Shown one piece after another: positions 25,434-33,573 of a stretch of DNA of 64,000 nucleotides. A program made the position numbers and the translations under genes. Every line of letters starts with the position of its first letter. The first letter of the stretch is position 1. Source of the stretch: JAXLYE01 sp046351595 (GTDB lineage Bacteria; Myxococcota_A; Polyangia; Palsa-1104; JAEUJZ01); the NCBI GenBank assembly GCA_046351595.1, contig JAXLYE010000010.1, positions 124,001 to 188,000 on the forward strand. The letters are read 5' to 3'. The notes under the pieces were generated by a model, which searched no databases, was not told where the DNA came from, and saw only the letters and a list, made by a program, of their open reading frames with translations.

Positions 25434-26870
25434 ATGTTGCAAATTATCTCGGGCAAATTCTTCCGCAGTAACGAGCGTCACGTTTTCCCTGCGAAAGGAG
25501 TCCTATTTTCAAATTATAGTTGGATCCGTCCGATAGAAACCTGCATTGGAACGCTGGAGCCGATCGAGCACAGAGCCGCTACGTTGACGTACGTATTTAG
25601 CTACCGAAACCAGATTGAAAAAACTGGAACTATGATTCGGGGTGGCGACGCGGAAATAGTTAATCAATTTAGAATTTTATGTAGTTTTGGACTAGAAGCA
25701 TACTTCTCCTTGGAAAAAAGTCAGGTTGAGCATATTTGCCGAGACAAGCCGAAAAATTCAGGAGATGCATTTGTTCCGGCTCGCTTTGTTCGGCGTGTCT
25801 TTAGCCCATCCATTCAAGGAACCATGGAGGAAACAGTCCTTTTCTCGGAATTCGTTAAGAAGGTCATTTCCCTAAAGAGGGAGCGCTATACCGCCGTGAT
25901 TAACTGTCTCCAGAATTTGAATGATGCGCTCGATGTACTTAGCTACAATATCGATTTATCGTATTCAATGCTGGTGTACTGCCTTGAGGCTCTATGCCAA
26001 AAATTTGATCAATTTAAACCGACCTGGCAGAACTACAGCACCAAGACGCGGAGCGCTCTTGATGCATTGATCGAGAATCATAACCTAGATCCATCTGTTG
26101 GTGAAAAGATCAGAAACATTTTGCTAGAGGATGCGCATGTTCAACTCATGAGCCGATTTTTAGAATTCACCATGAGCCATATATCCGAAAATTTCTTCAC
26201 GCAAGAGGCTCTCAAAGATCGACTCTCTCTACCATATTCCCTTTTGCGCCAATCGCTAATCAATGCATATACACTCCGTTCAAAGTATGTACATACACTG
26301 CGTCCCATTCAAGATCACCTGCGACACGCCGAGTTAGTCGATGGGGACGTTTTTGTATGGGAAAAGGAGCCATATTTAACAATATCTGGTTTACATAGAT
26401 TGGTCCGCCATGTAATCAGGAATTTTATTTCAAATTCAGAGAGCATAGAAAAAGAAGATTATGATTGGCAGTCTGAACTGCCAGGGATAATTACGTTACG
26501 TTTCGCTCCGGAGTACTGGATATGGACACATGATAGAATCACCGTTCCCATGAAGAAGGAAATACTCAGTCCGATAGTGAGAGACAAGTTCTGGGGATTA
26601 GTGACTCATCTGTTGGTCCTCCCCTTATCGGGCGGTACTATTCCAGACTTAAGAGAATTGTTAGCCAAGTATGAGCTACTTATTCCTCAGGCTGCACAAA
26701 TTGATAAGGTGCGTATGCTTGGGACCTACCTATTGTACAATTTCTCAATAGTCAGTGATGCGCGCTCTAGTAGCTGGCCGGAATTCTTCGATAGGCACGA
26801 ATCCATCTTGATGGAATGCTGCATTGAGACTATGTTTTTGAGTTTATATATTAATGATAAATTGCAGTGA
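25434..26870 (+). CDS. HEPN/Apea-like protein, probable RNase-type defence protein
   Basis: 478 residues from ATG 25434 with AGGAGGCACAG directly upstream. The protein is largely helical. Near residues 276-290 it reads INAYTLRSKYVHTLRP, which fits the R-x4-H signature (Arg282, His287) and surrounding helix of HEPN domains of the Apea type; these often act as RNases in abortive-infection or toxin systems. The gene is AT-rich, unlike the host. It ends with TGA (26868-26870) followed by C, a leaky context, and the same frame stays open to 27482, so the true protein may be 682 residues. Catalytic activity is inferred from the motif only. Confidence 0.6.
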   Translation: MLQIISGKFFRSNERHVFPAKGVLFSNYSWIRPIETCIGTLEPIEHRAATLTYVFSYRNQIEKTGTMIRGGDAEIVNQFRILCSFGLEAYFSLEKSQVEHICRDKPKNSGDAFVPARFVRRVFSPSIQGTMEETVLFSEFVKKVISLKRERYTAVINCLQNLNDALDVLSYNIDLSYSMLVYCLEALCQKFDQFKPTWQNYSTKTRSALDALIENHNLDPSVGEKIRNILLEDAHVQLMSRFLEFTMSHISENFFTQEALKDRLSLPYSLLRQSLINAYTLRSKYVHTLRPIQDHLRHAELVDGDVFVWEKEPYLTISGLHRLVRHVIRNFISNSESIEKEDYDWQSELPGIITLRFAPEYWIWTHDRITVPMKKEILSPIVRDKFWGLVTHLLVLPLSGGTIPDLRELLAKYELLIPQAAQIDKVRMLGTYLLYNFSIVSDARSSSWPEFFDRHESILMECCIETMFLSLYINDKLQ

Positions 26871-27482
26871 CCTCATGGAGAATGCATCTCCAGATACGAC
26901 CTCTTCCAAAAGCGACGGTTTCTGCGTAGCGAATTAGAACTGCCAAGAAATGTAGAATTATCAATTCTTGTCGCGCTCGCTAATATGGCGATTCAAGAAG
27001 GTCGAAATGATGATTTCGCGCGCTTCGCTAGAGCTGCACGGCTAGATGCTCCGGGTTCTACGGAGTTTCAAACACATGTGCAGGCCTGTGAAAATCAAAA
27101 CAAACCTATCGATCACTCTTGGATCCGATTTTTTCTGCATAAGAAGCCCGTGACTACCGAACCTGAGCAATCTAATGCGAATGCTTCTTCGCCCGCTGGG
27201 CCGCAAACCCAGGCAACGGCTCCGTCTCCTGCATCAGCACAGCCCCATGCCGAGGCTCCGACCGCTGGCCTGCCGCAAACCCAGGCAACGGCTCCGTCCC
27301 TTGCAGCAGGACAGCCTCATCCCGAGGCTCCGCCCGCTGGGCCGCAAACCCAGGCAACGGCTCCGTCCCTTGCAGCAGGACAGCCTCATCCCGAGGCTCC
27401 GCCCGCTGAGCCGCAAACTGAGGCAACGGCTCCGTCCCCTGCATCAGTACATCCCCATGCCGAGGCGCCGAGCGCCAACTAG
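26871..27482 (+). CDS. In-frame continuation of the HEPN-like gene, with Pro/Ala repeat tail
   Basis: Directly after the TGA the same frame reads HGECISRYDLFQKRRFLRSE and then a helical segment (LSILVALANMAIQEGRNDDF) before the first ATG at 26985. The pre-ATG part looks like real protein, which argues that this is the C-terminal part of the upstream gene separated by a nonsense codon, by readthrough or by an uncertain base. If expressed separately it would start at ATG 26985 (165 residues) without a clear ribosome site. The last about 95 residues are four Pro/Ala/Gln-rich units. The function of the tail is unknown. Confidence 0.5.
   Translation, partial: PHGECISRYDLFQKRRFLRSELELPRNVELSILVALANMAIQEGRNDDFARFARAARLDAPGSTEFQTHVQACENQNKPIDHSWIRFFLHKKPVTTEPEQSNANASSPAGPQTQATAPSPASAQPHAEAPTAGLPQTQATAPSLAAGQPHPEAPPAGPQTQATAPSLAAGQPHPEAPPAEPQTEATAPSPASVHPHAEAPSAN
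27193..27474 (+). repeat. Four ~69-bp tandem repeats in the HEPN gene tail
   Basis: Units of 69-72 bp encode variants of AGPQTQATAPSLAAGQPHPE. The two central copies are nearly identical. Like the 36-bp array at 23264 they are GC-rich inside an AT-rich gene. Confidence 0.85.
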
Positions 27483-27608
27483 ACGACAACAGGTAAGCGC
27501 TCAGGGAGACTTTTCCCCTGCTCGTCGGAGATAAGGGAGCCTTCTCTACGGCACTTTGCTCGCGCGGCTGAGCTCTCGGCGCGACCTTAGCGGGAATCTG
27601 AACGCTTA

Positions 27609-29527
27609 GTGCGCCGGGATAAACCGGCAGAAAGAAGAGGATGAGAGAGCCTCACATCGAAGGGCCAGCGACCCACGATGACCCCGAGTCATGCGGCTGC
27701 ATCCGCAAGGGTGCGGTCGAAGCGTTGACAGGGGCACGCTTGGGCCGGGTATGGAGCCGCGAAATCAAGGACTTCGGGGTGCCGACGCTGTTAAGCGAAG
27801 CGGAAGGCCACACGCCCGCCACCGATAGACGCGAGGTGGTGAGCGACCCCGCGCGGTCGAAGACCCCGAGCACGAGCGGAATCTTTCTGCGCGAGAACCG
27901 GGAGATCCCCGCCCCGCCCGACGGACAGGGACCCGCCGGGCCGCCTCGGAAAGGCTGCGGCCGTACTCCCAGGATGCACGGAGCGGGGAAGTCGGACCGA
28001 CCCATAGTACCTACGAACGAGCCGAACAAGGCCGCCCTCGCGGCTGCGGAGGCGCGGGAGGGAAGGGGTCGGGCCCAGGGAAATACGCTCCAGCAAAACG
28101 CGCCCCGGACGCAGAGCCGGACGAGCGCGCAAAGTGCGCTGGAGCGTGTGCGTCAAGCCGCCAAACGGGACAAGGAGATGAAGTTCACGGCGCTCTATCA
28201 CCACCTGAGTCGGGAGAGACTGCGCGACAGCTTCTTCGCTCTGCAGAAGCAGGCTGCCGCGGGAATCGACGGCCTCGGGTGGGAGCAGTACCGGAGCCAC
28301 CTGGAGGAGAACCTGCAGGCGCTGCACGACCGGCTGCATAAAGGAGCGTACAAGGCCCAGCCGACTCGACGCGTGCTCATTGCCAAAGCCGACGGAGGCC
28401 ACAGGCCGCTGGGGATCGCGGCGCTGGAGGACAAGATCGTCCAGCGCGCTGTCGTCGAGGTGCTGAGTGCGATCTACGAGACGGACTTTCTGGGATTCTC
28501 GTATGGATTCCGGCCGAGGCGCAGCGCACACCAGGCGCTGGACGCGCTGAGCGTGGGAATCCAGAGGAAGAAGGTGAACTGGGTGCTGGATGCAGACCTG
28601 CGTGATTTCTTCGGGTCCCTGAATCACGCCTGGCTGATGAAGTTCCTCCAGCACCGGATCGCGGACAAGAGGATCCTGCGCTTGATCCACAAGTGGCTCA
28701 AGGCCGGGGTTCTGACGGAGCGGGGAGTGGAGGCCGTCGAGCAGGGGAGCGTGCAAGGCGCGGTGATCTCGCCGCTGCTTGCGAACGTGTACCTGCACTA
28801 TGCCTTCGATCAGTGGGTGCACAGGTGGCGGCGGCGAGAGGCGCGCGGCGAGGTGATCGTGGTGCGCTACGCCGACGACTTTGTGCTGGGGTTCGAGCAT
28901 CGTGACGAGGCCGAGCGGTTCCAGAAGGAGCAGAGCGAGAGGCTGGCGAAGTTCTCGCTGGAGCTGCATGCGGACAAGACGCGCCTGATCGAGTTCGGGC
29001 GGTACGCGGCCCCGCGCCGGACAAAGCGCGGGCAGGGCAAGCCCGAGACGTTCTGTTTCCTGGGGTTTGTCCACATATGTGGGAGATCTCCGAGGGGGAC
29101 GTTCCGGGTGCTGCGGCGCACGATGCGAAAGAGGCTTGCGGCCAAGCTCCAAGAGGTCAAGACGGAGCTGATGCGGAGGAGGCACCAGCGGCTGCCGGAA
29201 CAAGGGCAGTGGCTGGCGAGCGTGATTCGGGGACACTGCGGCTACTACGCGGTGCCCGGCAACTTCGACGCGGTAGCCGCCTTCCGAACCCAAGCGATCC
29301 GCCACTGGCACCGAGCGCTGAGACGGCGAAGCCAGCGAAGCCGGGTGGACTGGCGACGCTTGAGCCGCCTGGCCGCACGATACATCCCGCCGGTCCGCAC
29401 CGTACATCCCCGACCCGAGCGGCGCTTCGACGAGCGAACCCGAGGCAAGAGCCCAGTGCGTTAGCAGCGCCCGCTGGGATCTGTGCGGGGGGCGGCCCGA
29501 CCCCTACGAGCTAAGGGCCGTCTCTAC
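27609..29527 (+). mobile_element. Group II intron with its reverse transcriptase
   Basis: The reverse transcriptase frame is enclosed by intron-like RNA. At the 3' side, domain V is recognisable: GAGCCCAGTGCG (29449-29460) pairs with CGCTGGGATC (29472-29481). A domain VI stem GGCGGCCC (29491-29498) with GGGCCGTC (29515-29522) is followed by TCTAC at 29523-29527, the expected AY-type 3' end. A conserved leader containing GGCCAGCGACCCACGATGAC lies near 27662. The 5' end is placed at GTGCGCC (27609), which fits the GUGYG rule, but could be farther upstream. It sits between the HEPN-like gene and an IS66 remnant. Confidence 0.75.
27974..29464 (+). CDS. ltrA: Group II intron-encoded reverse transcriptase/maturase
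   Basis: 496 residues from ATG 27974. The MHGAGKSDRP start matches the typical beginning of this maturase subgroup; the open frame upstream to 27641 is intron RNA. Reverse transcriptase blocks are all visible: RRVLIAKADGGHRPLGIAAL, GFSYGFRPRRSAHQAL, VLDADLRDFF, QGAVISPLLANVYLH, the catalytic VRYADDFVLGF and LGFVHICG. The C-terminal X/maturase domain ends with HPRPERRFDE. No HNH endonuclease is seen, which fits target-site use at hairpins or replication forks. The stop codon lies inside domain V of the intron RNA. Confidence 0.93.
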   Translation: MHGAGKSDRPIVPTNEPNKAALAAAEAREGRGRAQGNTLQQNAPRTQSRTSAQSALERVRQAAKRDKEMKFTALYHHLSRERLRDSFFALQKQAAAGIDGLGWEQYRSHLEENLQALHDRLHKGAYKAQPTRRVLIAKADGGHRPLGIAALEDKIVQRAVVEVLSAIYETDFLGFSYGFRPRRSAHQALDALSVGIQRKKVNWVLDADLRDFFGSLNHAWLMKFLQHRIADKRILRLIHKWLKAGVLTERGVEAVEQGSVQGAVISPLLANVYLHYAFDQWVHRWRRREARGEVIVVRYADDFVLGFEHRDEAERFQKEQSERLAKFSLELHADKTRLIEFGRYAAPRRTKRGQGKPETFCFLGFVHICGRSPRGTFRVLRRTMRKRLAAKLQEVKTELMRRRHQRLPEQGQWLASVIRGHCGYYAVPGNFDAVAAFRTQAIRHWHRALRRRSQRSRVDWRRLSRLAARYIPPVRTVHPRPERRFDERTRGKSPVR

Positions 29528-29540
29528 CGCGACCCATGAT

Positions 29541-29905
29541 TTAACATGGGAGCAGCTCACAGCGGCGCTGCAGGCTGCCCCACTGCCGCAATAGGTACGT
29601 GATCGCTCGGCCCAGCGGCGTCTTGGGAGGCGCTTGCGCCCCCAGCGCTTCGGCCTGTTGGCGCAGCTGCGTCATCAGCGGCTCGGAGTGCTGCTGCCTC
29701 CGCCGCAGCCGCTCCTGTGCGTCGCAGCCGTCCTGCTGCGCGCGGCGCTCCACGAGGTAGACCTGCTGGATCCGCCGCAGCGGGATCGCCGCGCGCAGGT
29801 CCCCCGCCTCCAGCGCCGCCACGAAACGCCTGCGGGCGTGCGCCAGACACCCGGCAGGCAGGTACAGAGCGAGGCGCTGCGGCGGGCCAAGCTCCGGAGG
29901 CGTCG
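29541..29905 (-). pseudogene. IS66-family transposase C-terminal fragment
   Basis: The minus-strand frame reads CLAHARRRFVAALEAGDLR, VYLVERRAQ, and PPKTPLGRAITYLLRQWGSL, all hallmarks of the C-terminal part of IS66 TnpC. The N-terminal zinc-binding and DDE portions are missing, the frame enters from unrelated sequence near 29905 and it stops before the usual DNN and ER motifs. No terminal inverted repeats are recognised. It is a dead fragment directly after the intron. Confidence 0.75.
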
Positions 29906-29926
29906 AGCCGCTGGTCGCCTACAGGC

Positions 29927-31126
29927 TCAGCCGGTCAGAACCTGATCCGCACGGCCTACGATCGCGGCGCGCTCGAGCCAGGCTGCCAGCGTGGCGGCGT
30001 CGGAGCAGGCGCGGATCGACTGCTCCAGCTCGGGCGGCACGGCGACCCCGCGGGCGCGCAGCACCAGCAGGATGTTCTCGCGCAGGGTGTCCGTCTTTCC
30101 TTCGGCCCGCCCTCGCTGCTCGCCTTGCTGTCGCTCCGCCTGCGCGCGCTGCTCCGAAAGCTCCGCGAGGTTCTTGGCCCACTGCGCGAAGTCCTTGGGA
30201 TCCTCCGGCAGCGGCGGCAGGGTGCTCAGCGGCTGCTCGTCCATCTGCGGCGGGACCGGCAGATCGGCGCGCACGGCCTCGGCGCCGCAGAAGCTCGCCA
30301 GCTTCTCCAAGCACGCGGTGCGGACCCGCTCTGCCAAGACAATCACCCTCGCCTGCAGCGTGCTCAGTTCCTCCTGGGTGATTCGGTAGGAGCCGGAGTA
30401 GCGCGCCTCGATGTACGCCTTCTTTAAAAGGTCAAACAGCCGCTTGTCTTCGGGCTCTGTCTTGGGCAGCGCCTCGACGAGGACCGGGTGCTGCTCGCCG
30501 GCCATGGTGCCCAGCTTCTCGATATCATGGGTCTGCTGTTTATACCCGGTGAAAACGAGGTGAGCGGCATGCCAGTAACGCTCGGTCGCCTGATGCAGAA
30601 GGAATGCGGCGTGCTTGGTCAGGTTCCGGATCGTCGCGTAGCGCGACAGACGCCAGAACTCCGTGGCCGAGTCGAACCACGTCGCGAAGTTGTACTCCGC
30701 CAGCTCCAGCCGCTCGGCCGCGTTCAGCGCCTTGGGCTTGGCCAGGGAGTACCGCCGCTTGTCGACGAGCAGCACGCCCTCGTTTGCTACATCGGCGAAA
30801 AAAAACTGACCGCGGCGGATCTCGTGGTTGAGGAACTTGATGTCGTGGACGATGAGCGTGACCGGGATGCGGCCGGCGATCTCGCGCGTGCGGCGCTCCA
30901 GCTCGCCCCAGAGCGCGAGATCCGCCGCCTGCTTCTCGGTGTCGACGACGACGCAGAGATCGAAGTCGCTGACGTATCCGGTCTCCCTGTCCTCGACCCA
31001 GTTGCCGCGCGCGAAGCTCCCAAAGAGGATCAGCTTGTCAACGGCAGGGCAGTCCTGGAACAGCTCCGCGATGGCGCGAAGCTGGGCCTGCTTGGAGTCG
31101 GGGAGGTGCTCGAGCGAGGTCTTCAT
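29927..31126 (-). CDS. Single-chain MNT nucleotidyltransferase-HEPN protein with Rpn-like tail
   Basis: 399 residues from ATG 31126 (the frame opens upstream to 31228). Residues 33-57 carry the minimal nucleotidyltransferase signature: LILFGSFARG and SDFDLCVVVD. Residues about 150-290 are a HEPN helical domain (KHAAFLLHQATERYWHAAH, YIEARYSGSYRI). In MNT-HEPN toxin-antitoxin systems these are separate genes: HEPN is an RNase toxin and MNT AMPylates it. Here they are one chain. The C-terminus adds a linker (QRGRAEGKTDTLRENIL) and ARGVAVPPELEQSI plus LAAWLERAAIVGRADQVL, which resemble the tail of Rpn/YhgA-type transposase-nuclease proteins. GC content is host-like. Confidence 0.8.
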   Translation of the reverse strand: MKTSLEHLPDSKQAQLRAIAELFQDCPAVDKLILFGSFARGNWVEDRETGYVSDFDLCVVVDTEKQAADLALWGELERRTREIAGRIPVTLIVHDIKFLNHEIRRGQFFFADVANEGVLLVDKRRYSLAKPKALNAAERLELAEYNFATWFDSATEFWRLSRYATIRNLTKHAAFLLHQATERYWHAAHLVFTGYKQQTHDIEKLGTMAGEQHPVLVEALPKTEPEDKRLFDLLKKAYIEARYSGSYRITQEELSTLQARVIVLAERVRTACLEKLASFCGAEAVRADLPVPPQMDEQPLSTLPPLPEDPKDFAQWAKNLAELSEQRAQAERQQGEQRGRAEGKTDTLRENILLVLRARGVAVPPELEQSIRACSDAATLAAWLERAAIVGRADQVLTG

Positions 31127-31214
31127 GCGGTATTCGTGCGCGGACCCTACCACAGGCACCGAGCTCGCGTGCACTGGTGCGGGCTCCAGGTCGATGGGTC
31201 GGCGAGTGTCGCCA

Positions 31215-31505
31215 TCAGACCCGGGCACGGACCGCAGCCCGGAGCGCCTCGCGCGTCGGGTAGCGCTGGAACCGGACCGACATGCGCTCGACGTTCCAGA
31301 TGATCAGCCACCACTCTGGATCGGCGCCTGCATGCAGCGGGCGGAGACGCAGGGCCTCCAGCGCCAGCCGCCGGTAACCTCGACGGCCCGAGTGAATCTG
31401 GAGCCTGCTCATGAGGCGCTCACAGCGTCGTCCCAGGCGAGCGCGGAGGCGCTGCATCAGACCGGCAATGAAGTGCTCAGGTTCATCCATCCTGTCCGCC
31501 GGCAT
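31215..31505 (-). CDS. Small hypothetical protein
   Basis: A minus-strand frame of 96 residues from ATG 31505 (or 125 from 31592), rich in Arg and Leu, ending in WWLIIWNVERMSVRFQRYPT and ALRAAVRARV. The Trp-rich strand followed by an Arg-rich helix looks like a small folded protein, but no family is recognised and the ribosome site is weak. It precedes the MNT-HEPN gene on the same strand by 88 bp and could be co-transcribed with it, perhaps as a regulator. Confidence 0.35.
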   Translation of the reverse strand: MPADRMDEPEHFIAGLMQRLRARLGRRCERLMSRLQIHSGRRGYRRLALEALRLRPLHAGADPEWWLIIWNVERMSVRFQRYPTREALRAAVRARV

Positions 31506-31744
31506 CTGTGATTCATCCAGTCTCGTCGGACCAGATGTCCCATTCCTTCCGAACTTATGGACAGCCTGCTGCGCACCCGAGAGAGAGGACATAGGAATCC
31601 CTCCATGCGTGAGGACGCACGGGCGAAGTTCCGGAATGTGCGCGCGCGACCGCAGACAGACCCTGCCCGCGGACAGTCCTGGATGCCCGATGGACGAAGT
31701 GGCAAGATGCCACCCCTTGACGAGGCAACTGTACAGGACTCCGC

Positions 31745-32062
31745 TTGGAAATCAAGGACAAAATACCTGAAATTAGGACAAAAACCCTAATTACAGCCCG
31801 GCAATGCCGGGGAGCGCGAGGTCTGCTGGGCCTGTCCCAGCGCGAGCTCGCCGCGGCTTCTGGGGTCCATCTGCAGACGCTGCTCGACTTCGAGAAGGGA
31901 CACCGCGTCCCGCGCGGCCCGACGATGCAGGCGATTGTCCGGGCGCTGGAGGACGCTGGGGTGGTGTTCATCCCGGCGAACGGCGGCGGACAGGGGGTGC
32001 GGCTGCGGGAGCCGGAGCGACCGGAGCCCCTGGATGGGCCTGCGGCCCCCGGGGCGCGATGA
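31745..32062 (+). CDS. XRE-family helix-turn-helix regulator
   Basis: Up to 105 residues from TTG 31745. Residues about 15-75 are a Cro/C1-type helix-turn-helix (TARQCRGARGLLGLSQREL, AAASGVHLQTLLDFEKGH) followed by the usual RALEDAGVVFIPANGGG ending found in this regulator subfamily. Relatives normally begin close to the ITARQ motif, so the true start may be a rare codon near 31790. An inverted repeat, AATTAGG-N8-CCTAATT, overlaps that region (31771-31792) and would be a fitting autoregulatory operator. It is divergent from the small minus-strand protein and the MNT-HEPN gene and may control them. Confidence 0.75.
   Translation: MEIKDKIPEIRTKTLITARQCRGARGLLGLSQRELAAASGVHLQTLLDFEKGHRVPRGPTMQAIVRALEDAGVVFIPANGGGQGVRLREPERPEPLDGPAAPGAR
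31771..31792. promoter_or_regulatory. Probable operator at the XRE regulator start
   Basis: AATTAGG (31771-31777) and CCTAATT (31786-31792) form a perfect 7-bp inverted repeat with an AT-rich 8-base spacer. Its position over the putative translation start suggests autoregulation by the encoded XRE protein. Confidence 0.45.
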
Positions 32063-32231
32063 GGAGGATCGGCTGCCTGTCTGGATGCAGGATTTGCTCG
32101 GCGACCACTTGCCAGATCGGACGCCTCTGTGCGAAGAGGTAGTAGAATCGTGGCAAGGGCAAAAAGGGATTCCTGCGACAGCTTACAACTCTGCCAGACA
32201 AGCCGACCCCAATATGGGAGACCTAAACTAT

Positions 32232-32525
32232 TTACTTTAGCCAAAAATTACCTACACTGAATTCTTGTTTTGATAAGCGCTTTATTGCATTCGAGTCGTA
32301 TCCTTGACCCGACATTGGATCCACCCAATACCCGTGCAATGACTGATGAAGAGCGTCCTTGGACTGCTCGACCCAGTCGAGCGGTGCCGCCCATTCAAAA
32401 CGGTTAGATAAGTGTTCCGGGGGTCTGTTGAGCCAAGGTCGAGAGCTGGTCCGTGAGGCATCGCAAACCGGAGCACAGAGTTTCAGTTCTCCGACGAGAA
32501 CCAAGGCTGACTCGCAAGACTCCAT
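32232..32525 (-). CDS. Possible small hypothetical protein
   Basis: A 97-residue minus-strand frame with a plausible soluble composition (HLSNRFEWAAPLDWVEQSKD, GYWVDPMSGQGYDS). No family and no good ribosome site. It is the only candidate gene in the 32063-32580 gap before the T6SS locus, and it could be a truncated remnant. Confidence 0.3.
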   Translation of the reverse strand: MESCESALVLVGELKLCAPVCDASRTSSRPWLNRPPEHLSNRFEWAAPLDWVEQSKDALHQSLHGYWVDPMSGQGYDSNAIKRLSKQEFSVGNFWLK

Positions 32526-32598
32526 GAACGCTTACTTTTTCCCTTGCTTTTAGTCAGGAAAAACAAGATAAGAGCATAAAATGTGGTCGAGGTCTTCT

Positions 32599-33570
32599 AT
32601 GTCTCGAACTGGCTGGAAGTTTTTTTTCGTCGCTGCTGCCTTTTGCCTCACCGCATGTCAGACCATGAAGCTGCACATTTATCCGAGTCTGTGCACAAAC
32701 CCTGAGCATGGGCGATGCCAGGGGCCCGGCGACTCACAGGAGTTAACCTTGTGGGCGCTGCAAGTCAAGGAGCCGGTTGACGTCAAAAGTATGCGAATTA
32801 CTTGGATTGATATAAAGAGCAGTGCGCAGCAGCCGTCAGCGCCACTCGTTCCGCCTCAGCTGATCGGCTATCTCGCAGATCCCCAGAAGCCAGAGTATCC
32901 AGTGGTCATGGATGTCTCGGTCCCCAGCTGGAGCAACCGACCCGTCCTGAACAAAGAGTTCCGGCGCCACAAGAATGCCTCTTGGCTGCTGTTTCTGGCC
33001 CTGGGGATGAAGGGACGAAAGTATTGGGCGAACATCTCGGAGCGCTTCTATCCGTGGACTCGAAATATCGACATCTGTGTCGATCACTATGACGTCTTTC
33101 CAAACTGCAAGAGATTTCGCGTAGATATCGTCAGCGGTCCTTGTCCGAACGTTGGGGGGAGCTGTACCAATGCGCTCCCGCTCTATATCTATCAGCTCGC
33201 AAGTCGGCCGGCGCCCGGAGATTACATGAACTGGCGTGAACCGATCACCGAGCTTGATGAGAACGGCGGGCTCAAAGAGTCTTCGTGGATCTACCGCCAC
33301 ATCGCGAATCCGAACGACCCCGGAGCATTCGTCGAGCTGAAGGTCCAGCCGCACCAGAACCAGGAAATCCGCATGCGCCTGGTGTCCGACAAAGAGACCG
33401 CCCAGCGTGGCCAGTTTCTACTGCTCTCCGTCTGCGGCGATCATCCGGTTTCCAACTGTGTCCGGATCGTGCCGCAGCGTAATCTCAAGATCTGCATCGA
33501 TCGCAATGCTGTGTATACCGATGAAGATACGGGATACCAGAATTGCATAGATAGCCTCGGAGGTAACTGA
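32599..33570 (+). CDS. tssJ: T6SS outer-membrane lipoprotein, TssJ-like
   Basis: 323 residues from ATG 32599, which has GAGG six bases upstream; ATG 32581 is a weaker alternative. A clear lipoprotein signal is present (FFFVAAAFCLTACQT, Cys20 as the lipidated residue). The mature protein is beta-rich with several Cys and repeats a motif pattern (NIDICVDHYDVFPNCKRF and LKICIDRNAVYTDEDTGYQN), so it may contain two similar halves; classical TssJ is about half this length. Being first gene of the T6SS run, immediately before tssK, it fits TssJ, which anchors TssM to the outer membrane. Assigned mainly by context and signal. Confidence 0.65.
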   Translation: MSRTGWKFFFVAAAFCLTACQTMKLHIYPSLCTNPEHGRCQGPGDSQELTLWALQVKEPVDVKSMRITWIDIKSSAQQPSAPLVPPQLIGYLADPQKPEYPVVMDVSVPSWSNRPVLNKEFRRHKNASWLLFLALGMKGRKYWANISERFYPWTRNIDICVDHYDVFPNCKRFRVDIVSGPCPNVGGSCTNALPLYIYQLASRPAPGDYMNWREPITELDENGGLKESSWIYRHIANPNDPGAFVELKVQPHQNQEIRMRLVSDKETAQRGQFLLLSVCGDHPVSNCVRIVPQRNLKICIDRNAVYTDEDTGYQNCIDSLGGN

Positions 33571-33573
33571 ACA

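Noticed and set aside
25103..25471. 122-residue plus-strand open frame before the HEPN-like gene
   Set aside because: No ribosome site or family, and it overlaps the well-supported start at 25434 in a different frame.
27641..27973. N-terminal extension of the reverse transcriptase
   Set aside because: This segment matches conserved intron RNA (GGCCAGCGACCCACGATGAC region) rather than protein; the maturase start fits 27974.
29533..29550. CCCATG-N6-CATGGG as a terminator for the IS66 fragment or the intron
   Set aside because: Stem of only six with no T-run; more likely a target-site feature, so not listed as a terminator.
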